Assembly (NCBI RefSeq): GCF_900094805.1
Contig: NZ_FMAT01000004.1
Coordinates: forward strand, 124,001-188,000
Direction: 5' to 3'
DNA length: 64,000 nucleotides
Source of the DNA: Arthrobacter sp. NIO-1057
GTDB taxonomy: Bacteria; Actinomycetota; Actinomycetes; Actinomycetales; Micrococcaceae
Under the pieces are notes generated by a model, which worked only from the letters and a program-made list of their open reading frames with translations, had not been told where the DNA came from and did no database searches. This document shows positions 52,812 to 60,843 of this stretch, one piece after another (the stretch's first letter is position 1; each line of letters opens with the position of its first letter). Position numbers and translations under genes: made by a program.

Positions 52812-53942
52812 ATGGAATGCCTCTACTTTTCTGCCTCTCGCTGCCGTTCGTGCACTCAAATGACGGTTCCTTATGCCCGCCAGCTACAAGCAAAAGTTGA
52901 GGATTGCCAGAACCTGCTCTCCGGCTTTGACTCGCTGAAGTTCCTTCCAGCCCAAGCAAGCAACGAACAGGGGTTCCGCAATAAAGCCAAAATGGTGATT
53001 TCCGGAACAACCGAAAATCCCACCATCGGCATCCTGGATACCGAAGGGCACGGAATCGACCTGCGCAATTGCGGTGTCATTGCTCCCACCCTGCGTTCAC
53101 TGTTGCCGGTGATTGAACGCTTCATCAAAGAACTGAAGCTCATCCCTTATGACGTGCCGAAGCGTAAAGGCGAACTCAAGCATGTGATCCTGACGCTCTC
53201 GGATACCGGAGCGGTGATGGTTCGTTGGGTGTTGCGCACCAAAAAACACTTTGTTGCCCTGCGGGATTCGCTCCCGCAATTTCTTGAACAATTGCCACAC
53301 CGTAGTGTCGTCTCGGTGAATTTCCTGCCGGAGCATAAGGCGGTGTTGGAAGGGGAAGAAGAGATTATTCTGACCCGTCGCACGACTTTGGAATTTGGCC
53401 TGAATGGTGTGCCCATGCACCTGCGCCCGCAAGGGTTCTTCCAAACCAATACCGAAATCGCAGCGGCACTGTATCGTCAGGCTCGCCAATGGATCAATGA
53501 TGTTGACCCGGAGAGCGTGTGGGATTTGTACAGCGGCGTAGGTGGTTTTGCACTACATTGCGCCGGCGAAAATCGTACCGTGTACGGCATTGAAACCAGT
53601 AGCGAAGCAGTGGCAGCAGCACAGACAAGTGTGCAGTCTCTGGAACTGACTGATGCGCACTTTGTGGCTCAAGACGCTACAGAATTCGCACTAAACGCAG
53701 GCTGGGCTCCGGACGCGCTCATCGTCAATCCGCCACGGCGCGGAATTTCTGCGGAGCTCTCAGCATGGCTCAATGATTCCGACATTCAGCACGTGATCTA
53801 CTCCAGCTGTAACGCAAAATCCTTAGCCCGGGACCTCGAACGACTGGGAAACTACACACCACAACTGGCACGCGTGATGGACATGTTCCCACAGACAGAC
53901 CACTACGAGGTCATCGTCAAACTAGAACGAAAAGCAGCCTAG
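52812..53942 (+). CDS. rlmC: 23S rRNA (uracil-C5)-methyltransferase, RlmC-like
   Basis: This 376-residue SAM-dependent methyltransferase starts MECLYFSASRCRSCTQM, the Fe-S cysteine pattern of RlmC/RumB, and has FRNKAKMVISGT, the RPQGFFQTNTEIAAALY motif near residue 205, DLYSGVGGFALH near 238, VNPPRRGI near 302 and the catalytic Cys in VIYSSCNAKSLARD near 328. There is no TRAM domain, as in RlmC and unlike RlmD. It should methylate U747 of 23S rRNA. A TAAAAT -10 element 12 bases before the ATG and no ribosome site suggest a leaderless mRNA. Confidence 0.88.
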   Translation: MECLYFSASRCRSCTQMTVPYARQLQAKVEDCQNLLSGFDSLKFLPAQASNEQGFRNKAKMVISGTTENPTIGILDTEGHGIDLRNCGVIAPTLRSLLPVIERFIKELKLIPYDVPKRKGELKHVILTLSDTGAVMVRWVLRTKKHFVALRDSLPQFLEQLPHRSVVSVNFLPEHKAVLEGEEEIILTRRTTLEFGLNGVPMHLRPQGFFQTNTEIAAALYRQARQWINDVDPESVWDLYSGVGGFALHCAGENRTVYGIETSSEAVAAAQTSVQSLELTDAHFVAQDATEFALNAGWAPDALIVNPPRRGISAELSAWLNDSDIQHVIYSSCNAKSLARDLERLGNYTPQLARVMDMFPQTDHYEVIVKLERKAA

Positions 53943-55522
53943 CGGTCCAAGGTTGCGGTACGACGATCGAGGCGGCCGACAATTTCATCGACCAGGTGCG
54001 GATCGACATTTGGCTCTCGACGGGCCTTGAGTAGCTCATCGCGGGCCGCCTCCAAAGCGATGGCCTGAATCGAATCGGCCTTAGCGATCACCGCGCGAAT
54101 CTGGGTGTACTTCTCATCGGAAATCGCATCGTGCGGGTCTGGATCCTTGGCCAGAATCGAGTGCAAAGAATTCATACGGCGACGGACCGCTTGCTGGTAG
54201 TTCTCCGGAAGTTCCTGCAACTCAACGTTATTGCGCAGCGCGGAGAGGGCAACCGCCTCGGCCCGACGAGCTAGCGCACGGCGGGCTCGTTTGGTGTCCT
54301 GTTCATTGTTGCGCAGCTTCAGTACGCGCATCAACGCTGGCAGAGTCAGCCCGGGAACAACTAGGGTGCACAGCAATACGGAGCAGGCCGCCACGACGAC
54401 GAAGTTGCGTTCTTCGATGACCGTTCCATCGGCGGTCACATGTGGGAGCGCTAGTGCCAATGCCAAGGTTGCCAGTCCGCGCATGCCACACCAGGTCAGT
54501 ACCAGTGCGTCCTTGCGAGCAGGAACCTTTGGCTTGTTACGGTTCGGCATGTAGTAGGTCCCGAGCATCCACAGGGCACGAACCGCAATGACAACAAAGC
54601 AAATCGCGGCAATGCCAGGGATGTAGCCGATGAGGTTACTGCCCTCTTCCTGGATGACCTGATTCATCTCGATGCCCATCAGACCAAAGGCCAGACCTGT
54701 AGCCAACAGTTCGAGAACTTCCCAGAAGGCTTGACGAGTCAGTCGCTCGGCGGAGTCCTGTGGGCGGTCACGGCGAACCATTTCTAGAGCGGTCACTACG
54801 ACAGCGATCACGCCGGAGACGTGGACTTCTTCTGCGATCATGTACACCGCGTAGGGCGCCACGAGGGTGGCCGCACAACGGGCTGCGAGGTTAGGGACAA
54901 AGCGGTTCAGTGCACCGATCGCCCAACCCATGGCTAGGCCCAAGACCACGGCACCTGCAGCTCCAATCAGGAACTGCGGGATGATTTCCAAACCGACTTC
55001 GGAATTATTCATGGTCGCCTGGACGGCCAACTGGAAGATCACAATTGCCATGGCGTCGTTGAATAGGCCTTCGGTCTCCAGCAACGAAGTCAGGCGTCGT
55101 GGCATGTTCACCTTGGTGGCGATGGCATCCACGGCTACCGGGTCAGGTGGCGCGACGATGGCGCCCAAGGCCAGGGCCAAGGGAATGGAGACGATAGGCG
55201 AAAATGCCAAGGCCGTAGCTGCTACGGTGCCGGCAGTCACCACGATCAAGACTACCGCTAGACGGATTAAAGCTTTCCAACGGAACCGGAACACTGACCA
55301 ACTGCTTCGCTGCGCCGTTGCGAAAAGCAACGGTGGTAAGAAGATGGGCAAGATTAATTCTGGTTCGATATGCATTTCGGGCATGAACGGCAAGAAACCG
55401 GCCAGGGTCGCGAAAATGAGCATCAGGATCGGGTACGGCAGTTTTATGCGTTCACCGACGCCAACGATCAGAATAGTAGCGAACAGTAATCCGATAATCA
55501 GCAGGAAAAAATCCATAGTCAT
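53939..55522 (-). CDS. Na+/H+ antiporter, CPA1 family
   Basis: This 527-residue membrane protein has about 12 hydrophobic segments in the first 410 residues, with the CPA1 motifs LPPLLFATAQRSSW near residue 62, GAIVAPPDPVAVDAI near 120 and LLETEGLFNDAMAIVIFQLA near 147, which carries the conserved Glu and Asn-Asp pair. The last 115 residues are a cytoplasmic helical domain. It exchanges sodium or potassium for protons. Its stop overlaps the rlmC stop by 4 bases in convergent orientation. Confidence 0.9.
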   Translation of the reverse strand: MTMDFFLLIIGLLFATILIVGVGERIKLPYPILMLIFATLAGFLPFMPEMHIEPELILPIFLPPLLFATAQRSSWSVFRFRWKALIRLAVVLIVVTAGTVAATALAFSPIVSIPLALALGAIVAPPDPVAVDAIATKVNMPRRLTSLLETEGLFNDAMAIVIFQLAVQATMNNSEVGLEIIPQFLIGAAGAVVLGLAMGWAIGALNRFVPNLAARCAATLVAPYAVYMIAEEVHVSGVIAVVVTALEMVRRDRPQDSAERLTRQAFWEVLELLATGLAFGLMGIEMNQVIQEEGSNLIGYIPGIAAICFVVIAVRALWMLGTYYMPNRNKPKVPARKDALVLTWCGMRGLATLALALALPHVTADGTVIEERNFVVVAACSVLLCTLVVPGLTLPALMRVLKLRNNEQDTKRARRALARRAEAVALSALRNNVELQELPENYQQAVRRRMNSLHSILAKDPDPHDAISDEKYTQIRAVIAKADSIQAIALEAARDELLKARREPNVDPHLVDEIVGRLDRRTATLDR

Positions 55523-55566
55523 CTAATAGTAGTTGATTTACCCAACTAAATTGATCATTATTTCAC

Positions 55567-55995
55567 TCAAAGGCCGCGTGGGAAAAGGAATTCTGCATCA
55601 TTCCATTGACTGATCAGGCAGCCATTAGAACGAGAGAATTCGCTATGAATTGACTGTCCATTTAGGATGCCGGAAACCTCGGCGCGTTGCGGCCCGCCGT
55701 ATATTTCGGTGCAGGCGGTACTCGGATCCAACCTAGGAGCAACGAGGTCAGGGCGTTGATCCAGTTTTTCACAGGCTTCTGAAGCGTTGGGCAGTGTACC
55801 TGTCTGACTGGCCTCAGCGCCTAAACATTCCAATGTGTAGCGCGCGGAAATATTACTTCCGTCAGCCTTGATAGTGATCTCTAAAGTGCTCTGAGTCGTT
55901 GTTGAGGATTGCGCTGCGCAGGAGGACGTCACCGCAGCTAGCAACAGTATGCCGCCCGCTGTGACTGCACGACGTGTACTCCCAGTGATGCCCAT
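55567..55995 (-). CDS. Subtilisin inhibitor-like (SSI) lipoprotein
   Basis: This 142-residue protein has a signal peptide with lipobox TSSC near residue 25 and an SSI-type domain: YTLECLGAEA near 55, PNASEACEKLDQRPD near 70, ACTEIYGGPQRAEVSGIL near 97 and FSRSNGCLISQW near 122. Four cysteines in the pattern C..C..C..C fit the two disulfides of SSI-family serine protease inhibitors. It would protect surface proteins from proteases or block competitors' enzymes. The start could also be GTG at 56010. It begins shortly after the preceding gene on the same strand. Confidence 0.78.
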   Translation of the reverse strand: MGITGSTRRAVTAGGILLLAAVTSSCAAQSSTTTQSTLEITIKADGSNISARYTLECLGAEASQTGTLPNASEACEKLDQRPDLVAPRLDPSTACTEIYGGPQRAEVSGILNGQSIHSEFSRSNGCLISQWNDAEFLFPRGL

Positions 55996-56027
55996 GTGGC
56001 TATTGTGCACCGAGCCATCATTGACTA

Positions 56028-56936
56028 CTAGCCCTTGGATGAAAGTGGCAGGCTATTAGCAACAGCCAGTAACCTCAGTCTCAGCTGATCGGCACGGGTA
56101 GCGAACTGTTTTTGCAATCGAACATATTCAGCTTTGCCAGAAGGCGTCTCAATGCGAATCGGTTCGTGGCCCCAATCGCCAAGATCGTAGGGTGAAGCCT
56201 GCATGTCCATGGTCCGAATGTCCCATGCAAGCTCAAAGCAATCCATCACCAAGTCGCTGGGCACCGCGGGGGAGAGCTTATAGGCCCACTTATAAAGATC
56301 CATGTTGGCATGCAAGCAGCCTGGCTGTTCCAGATCGCGTTGCGTTTCGCGGGTTGGCTGCAATTCGTTAAGTTCAACCGCCTGCGGCGTGTAGAAGCGG
56401 AACGCATCAAAATGGGTGCAGCGAATCTTTTCGGATTCCACCACGGCATCGGTACCCTCGGCACCCAGTCGCAACGGAAGATATTCGTGGCGAATACCGT
56501 TCAGATCCGATTTGTAGGCCATCGCCCATTCATGCAATCCAAAACATGCAAAATTTCCTGGACGTTGTGAGGTCCCGGCAAGAATCACGCGGGCAAATTC
56601 GATGGCCCGTGCCCGGGAATCGACGAAGCCTTGGGCATTAAACTCGTAGCCTAGACCCTGCGCAGTCTCGACCGGACGATAAAACTTCCAAGAAGCACGT
56701 TGCGCAGCTTCTTCGCCGGTGAGTACGACGTTCAACCCCGGATGCCAGCGATAGAGTTGGCCGGGTTTTTGGGTGTAGTAGGTGAAGAGGAAGTCGTCAA
56801 TCGGATGCTTACGGCCCTTCATACGCCGTTCTATAAAGGGTTCCCCGAACGCACGCGCACGAGCCTCATGACGGTAGGCCAACGGCACCCACTGTGAGGC
56901 TTCCAAAACGGTGACAGAATCGGGCATACCTCTCAT
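56028..56936 (-). CDS. Uncharacterised actinobacterial protein, often labelled 3-methyladenine DNA glycosylase
   Basis: This 302-residue protein opens MPDSVTVLEASQWVPLAYRH (ATG at 56927; an ATG three codons earlier is at 56936) and has KGRKHPIDDFLFTYYTQKPG near residue 45, NFACFGLHEWAMAYK near 128 and a C-terminal DWGHEPIRIETPSGKAEYV. I see no helix-hairpin-helix or known glycosylase motif, so the glycosylase label used for relatives in databases should not be trusted. Its first 17 codons and upstream region recur, diverged, at 58491-58590. Confidence 0.6.
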   Translation of the reverse strand: MRGMPDSVTVLEASQWVPLAYRHEARARAFGEPFIERRMKGRKHPIDDFLFTYYTQKPGQLYRWHPGLNVVLTGEEAAQRASWKFYRPVETAQGLGYEFNAQGFVDSRARAIEFARVILAGTSQRPGNFACFGLHEWAMAYKSDLNGIRHEYLPLRLGAEGTDAVVESEKIRCTHFDAFRFYTPQAVELNELQPTRETQRDLEQPGCLHANMDLYKWAYKLSPAVPSDLVMDCFELAWDIRTMDMQASPYDLGDWGHEPIRIETPSGKAEYVRLQKQFATRADQLRLRLLAVANSLPLSSKG

Positions 56937-56983
56937 TATTCAATTCATCGCCCCGCGAGACCACTTAGGTATCTCAACTCACA
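56884..56983. repeat. 100-bp diverged direct repeat, copy A
   Basis: This copy covers the first 17 codons and the upstream region of the gene at 56028-56936. It aligns without gaps to 58491-58590 with 80 of 100 bases identical, including the perfectly matching ends GGCACCCACT and TCAACTCACA. Confidence 0.8.
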
Positions 56984-57114
56984 CAGGTTCGTCGGGCAAT
57001 AACGTGGGCCTCTTGCAAGGCCACCAGAACCTAGAAGCAAAAGAAATTCTGTGAGTTCCCCTAGTGAGGTCGGGATCAATGGGCAGAAAAGAGATAAAGC
57101 CCTATGCTGAAGCC

Positions 57115-58470
57115 ATGATGATTGAACGTTCCAGCCGCGTGCCCGCCAGCTCTGCTGAGGTCTTCGAATGGTTCTCACGTCCAGGGGCAATTCATCGATT
57201 ACTCCCGCCGTGGCTTCCGGTCAAAGTCATTCAGGAAGCGACATCGCTTCGTGACTCCACCGCCGTACTGGGCATGCCGGGCTCTTTACGGTGGAACGCG
57301 CAACATCAAGCGGCGGAGTTTGTCGAAAATCGCAAATTTGTTGACCAGCTCGAACCCGAAGGTTTGCGTGGCCTACCTTTGAAGGCAGTTCGTTGGAGAC
57401 ATGAGCACCTGTTTGAGGACGACGGAACCGGCCGGACTCTGGTCAGTGATCGTATTGAATCGAATATGCCCAAAGGACAAATACGATCGATGCTCGACTA
57501 TCGTCATCGCGCACTAGCTGCAGACCTTACTGCGCACCAGCGTGCTGAGGATGCCGGGCTGAAACCACAGGTGATTGCGGTGACCGGGGCTAGCGGATTG
57601 GTGGGGCAGGCCCTCTGCGCCTTCCTGTCCACTGGTGGTCACCGTGTGATCAAGCTGGTGCGTCATGCCCCGTCCGCGCCAGATGAACGTTTGTGGGACC
57701 CAAATAATCCCGCACCGCAGTTACTTCAAGGGTGCGATGCCATCATCCATTTGGCAGGTGCCAGCATTTTTGGGCGCTTCACCAACGAGCATCGTCAAGC
57801 CGTGCTCAACAGTCGAATCGAGCCAACTCGTGCCCTGGCCAAGCTGGCAGCTAGCAGCGGTGTGTCCACATTCATCAGTGCATCAGCTATAGGGATCTAC
57901 GGAACCGATACTGGACCTGTTGCACTGGATGAGTCTGCCGACATGAGTGGTGAACCAGCAGATTTTCTGGCCGATGTCGTCCAGCAATGGGAGGTCGCTG
58001 CACAGTCAGGGGGAGAGCAACTACGAACCGTATGCGTCAGAACCGGCGTGGTGCTCAGCCCGCGAGGTGGCATGCTCGCGGTAATGCGTCCGCTATTCAC
58101 TGCCGGGCTTGGCGGAAAGCTGGGCAGCGGGATGCAACGTCTCTCGTGGATCGGGCTTGATGATTTGCTCGATATTTACCATCGTGCTTTATGGGATGAG
58201 CGACTTTCCGGACCAGTGAATGCGGTGGCTCCCAACGCGGTGACTAACGCCGAATTCACTCAAGTGCTGGCGCGGACGCTTAAACGTCCTGCAGTTATTC
58301 CGGTGCCGGGGGTTGCGCCCAAGATAGTTCTTGGAGATGAGGGTGCTCGTCTGCTGGCTCTGGCTGATCAATGGATTGCCCCTGGCAAGCTACTTAAATT
58401 GGGCCATAGCTTCCGTAATGAACGCCTTGATGCCGAGCTCGCGCACAGCCTTGGGACTGCAACGGAATAA
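57115..58470 (+). CDS. TIGR01777-family epimerase with N-terminal SRPBCC domain
   Basis: Residues 1-150 form an SRPBCC-like domain (RSSRVPASSAEVFEWFSRPG; LRGLPLKAVRWRHEHLF), and residues 157-451 an extended-SDR domain of the YfcH/TIGR01777 type with VTGASGLVGQALCAFL, AIIHLAGASI near 215, FISASAIGIYG near 257 and a DUF1731 C terminus (PVPGVAPKIVLGDEGARLLA). The fusion of these two domains is common in actinobacteria; the substrate is unknown. No ribosome site precedes the ATG at 57115; a TATGCT -10-like element lies about 12 bases upstream, so the mRNA may be leaderless. Confidence 0.82.
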   Translation: MMIERSSRVPASSAEVFEWFSRPGAIHRLLPPWLPVKVIQEATSLRDSTAVLGMPGSLRWNAQHQAAEFVENRKFVDQLEPEGLRGLPLKAVRWRHEHLFEDDGTGRTLVSDRIESNMPKGQIRSMLDYRHRALAADLTAHQRAEDAGLKPQVIAVTGASGLVGQALCAFLSTGGHRVIKLVRHAPSAPDERLWDPNNPAPQLLQGCDAIIHLAGASIFGRFTNEHRQAVLNSRIEPTRALAKLAASSGVSTFISASAIGIYGTDTGPVALDESADMSGEPADFLADVVQQWEVAAQSGGEQLRTVCVRTGVVLSPRGGMLAVMRPLFTAGLGGKLGSGMQRLSWIGLDDLLDIYHRALWDERLSGPVNAVAPNAVTNAEFTQVLARTLKRPAVIPVPGVAPKIVLGDEGARLLALADQWIAPGKLLKLGHSFRNERLDAELAHSLGTATE

Positions 58471-58483
58471 CCCCGCGACGCTG

Positions 58484-58534
58484 TGCCAAAGGCACCCACT
58501 GCGAAGCTTCCAAAACGGTGACGTTAACAGGCAT
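58484..58534 (-). pseudogene. 5' stub of a duplicate of the 56028-56936 gene
   Basis: The minus strand from the ATG at 58534 reads MPVNVTVLEASQWVPLA and then leaves the family sequence. This matches the start of the protein at 56028-56936 (MPDSVTVLEASQWVPLA). The rest of the duplicate is missing and its place is taken by the TIGR01777 gene on the other strand. Confidence 0.7.
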
Positions 58535-58590
58535 ACTTTTCACTATTCAGTTCATTGACCCGCTAGAGCCCTTAGACAGTTCAACTCACA
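58491..58590. repeat. 100-bp diverged direct repeat, copy B
   Basis: This copy is in the same orientation as 56884-56983, about 1.6 kb away, with 80 percent identity and no gaps. It contains the gene stub described at 58484-58534 and its former upstream region. Confidence 0.8.
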
Positions 58591-58612
58591 TCCAAATCAA
58601 CAGGAGCTAGCC

Positions 58613-59164
58613 ATGAATGCCTTCCCTCCTTGGGAGCCTCCGATGTTCGCCAGTGACCCAGAACATCTAGTCGCCATGCTTGACCGGCTCCGCGTCACTT
58701 TCCGCTACAAGGCTGATGGTTTGAATTTGAATCAGCTTCGGTTTCGGCTACCGTCCAGTGGGTTGTCCTTGGGAGGTCTGTTGCAGCATCTGGCAACTGT
58801 AGAAGATGAGAAGTTCAGCTATTTTATTGCTCGTGAACGCCCTGAGGTGTTGCTCGAATTTCTTGAACGAGACAATGACCCTTTCGTTGTTCAGGAACAG
58901 CAGAGTCCTAGGGAACTATACGAACGCTATGACAATGCGGTTCTCAAGAGTCGAGGAATTCAACAACAGGTCATCAACGACAATAAATTGGACACGCCCT
59001 CGGGGCTGGAATTTGAGGGTCAGCACCTTTCGGTGCGCAGAATTATTTGTGACCTCATAGAAGAGTATGGGCGTCATACCGGGCATGCGGATCTGTTGCG
59101 TGAGGCGATTGACGGGCGCGTTGGTGAGGACCCTCCACATGACTATCGACCGATGTGGATTTAG
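58613..59164 (+). CDS. DinB-family protein (DUF664)
   Basis: This 183-residue protein is a four-helix DinB/YfiT-type domain with LRVTFRYKADGLNLNQLRFR, SLGGLLQHLATVEDEKF near residue 55 and EEYGRHTGHADLLREAIDG near 152, giving the three His that bind a metal. Actinobacterial relatives are thiol-dependent, some using mycothiol. The ATG has AGGAG 7 bases before it. It stands alone. Confidence 0.82.
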   Translation: MNAFPPWEPPMFASDPEHLVAMLDRLRVTFRYKADGLNLNQLRFRLPSSGLSLGGLLQHLATVEDEKFSYFIARERPEVLLEFLERDNDPFVVQEQQSPRELYERYDNAVLKSRGIQQQVINDNKLDTPSGLEFEGQHLSVRRIICDLIEEYGRHTGHADLLREAIDGRVGEDPPHDYRPMWI

Positions 59165-59174
59165 GGGTTAAATG

Positions 59175-59215
59175 CCTCATCCCATGAGGCTCGGGATGAG
59201 ACTCACGGGATGAGG
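59175..59215. terminator. Hairpin between dinB-like gene and citrate transporter
   Basis: CCTCATCCC pairs with GGGATGAGG, with an inner imperfect stem. On the minus strand CATTTAACC follows. It probably ends one or both convergent transcripts. Confidence 0.6.
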
Positions 59216-59244
59216 TTGACGAATGACCGTTAGGTCTTTGGGTG

Positions 59245-60669
59245 TTAGCCCATGGAGATCGCGCCGAACAGCACGCCCGAGGCGAGCATGACCAGGCTGA
59301 CCACCAACGCACGCCACAGTACCTTCTTGTGGTGATCGCCCAAGTCCACACGGGAGAGCGATACCAGCAGCAGGATTGCTGGAACGAGCGGAGACTGCAT
59401 GTGTACCGGCTGACCGGTGATCGAAGCGCGAGCCATGTCTACGGCTGGAACTCCGAAGTGTGCACCGGCTTCGGTGAGTACTGGCAAGATGCCGAAGTAG
59501 AAGGCGTCGTTGCTCATCAAGAAGGTGGCTGGGATGGAGATCAAACCGGTGATCACTGCCATGAATGGGCCCATGGAGTCAGGAATGATTGCTACCAACC
59601 ACTGGCTCATGGCATCAACCATGCCGGTACCCGAGAGTACGCCGGTGAGTACCGCAGCACCCAGAACCATGGAAACCACGGCGATGATTTCGCTGGAGTG
59701 CGCTGCAATCATCTTGACCTGGTCGGAGACCTTCGGGAAGTTGACCACGAGGGCAATAGCGGTACCAACCATGAACAGGTAGGACAATGGGAGAACGTCA
59801 ACAACCAGCAACACCATGATCGCTACGGTCAGTACCAGGTTGAAGTAGAAGGTCTTAGGACGCAGGGTCTCGCGGTTCGGATCCAGCACGGTGCCGTCCA
59901 TGGTGGCAGCTTCGGTGCCATCACCCTTACGAGCAACTGCTTCCAAGACTGCCAGGTGGCCACCCTTCGGTGCGGTGCCAGCTGGGGAGGTGCCGCCGGA
60001 AGGCGAAGTGATGTTGCCACCACCGAGTTCGGTGCCCCACAGTTCGGGACGTTCGCGCTGTAGGCGGCGACGTTCGGAGATGCCCAGCTGCCAAGCGAAG
60101 AGGCCAATAACCACCAGTGCAATACCCAGGGATGGGAGCATTGGGACGAAAACATCGGCAGCTTCAACGTGCAGTGCTGCTGCAGCGCGTGCGGTAGGAC
60201 CACCCCATGGCACGATGTTCAACGTACCGTTGGTCAAACCAGCCACACAGGTCAAGACCACAGGGCTCAGACCCAGACGCTGGTAGATCGGCAGCAGCGC
60301 CGCGGTGACCACGATGAAGGTGGTGGAGCCATCGCCATCCAGCGAGATGACGGCGGTGAGCAGTGAGGTACCCAGAACAACCTTGGCTGGGTCATTGCCC
60401 ACAAGCTTCTGAATGCCTGCGACCAGACGGTCGAAGAGTCCAACATCGATCATGATGCCGAAGTACATGATGGCGAACATCAGCAGTGCTGCGGTGCCGG
60501 ACATGTCCTTGACGGCGTCCATGATCATGTCGCCCAGTCCGAAGCCTGCGCCGGTGAACAGCCCGAAGATGGTGGGGACGAGTATCAATGCCAGTAGTGG
60601 CGTCATGCGTTTGGTCATGATCAGCGCCATAAAGGTGGCGACCATGAGGAATCCGAGTGCAACTAGCAT
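59245..60669 (-). CDS. Citrate transporter, CitMHS family
   Basis: This 474-residue membrane protein has about 11 hydrophobic segments and the CitMHS pattern: MTKRMTPLLALILVPTIFGL, MFAIMYFGIMIDVGLFD near residue 75, SLDGDGSTTFIVVTAALLPI near 110 and LTNGTLNIVPWGGPTARAAA near 145. It imports citrate complexed to a metal ion with protons. The ATG at 60669 is preferred because GGAGG lies 8 bases before it; codons up to 60711 are in frame but poorly placed. It is divergent from CitAB-like two-component genes that probably activate it. Confidence 0.9.
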   Translation of the reverse strand: MLVALGFLMVATFMALIMTKRMTPLLALILVPTIFGLFTGAGFGLGDMIMDAVKDMSGTAALLMFAIMYFGIMIDVGLFDRLVAGIQKLVGNDPAKVVLGTSLLTAVISLDGDGSTTFIVVTAALLPIYQRLGLSPVVLTCVAGLTNGTLNIVPWGGPTARAAAALHVEAADVFVPMLPSLGIALVVIGLFAWQLGISERRRLQRERPELWGTELGGGNITSPSGGTSPAGTAPKGGHLAVLEAVARKGDGTEAATMDGTVLDPNRETLRPKTFYFNLVLTVAIMVLLVVDVLPLSYLFMVGTAIALVVNFPKVSDQVKMIAAHSSEIIAVVSMVLGAAVLTGVLSGTGMVDAMSQWLVAIIPDSMGPFMAVITGLISIPATFLMSNDAFYFGILPVLTEAGAHFGVPAVDMARASITGQPVHMQSPLVPAILLLVSLSRVDLGDHHKKVLWRALVVSLVMLASGVLFGAISMG

Positions 60670-60782
60670 TGCCCCGACCTCCATTTCGGTGAGTGTACGT
60701 CGTTGTGGCACCCAAAAGCTTCAGGGCACTCATTCAAGGTACGTGGCGAGTCTCACGTTGCGCGCCTTGTGCTGATTATTGA

Positions 60783-60802
60783 ATGGTTAAGCTCATAACC
60801 AT
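60783..60802. promoter_or_regulatory. Inverted repeat in the citrate transporter/citAB promoter region
   Basis: ATGGTTA-AGCTCA-TAACCAT is a perfect 7-base inverted repeat in the 174-base divergent region, followed by an AT-rich stretch. It is a plausible site for the CitB/DcuR-type response regulator encoded to the right. Confidence 0.55.
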
Positions 60803-60843
60803 CTTTTTGCTCATTAAAATCGCGTTGAGTCGATAGTGAGTCT

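Noticed and set aside
59242-60063. Long open frame (273 codons) antisense to the citrate transporter gene
   Set aside because: It mirrors hydrophobic codons of the transporter, giving an unnatural His/Gly/Asn-rich product with no family resemblance.
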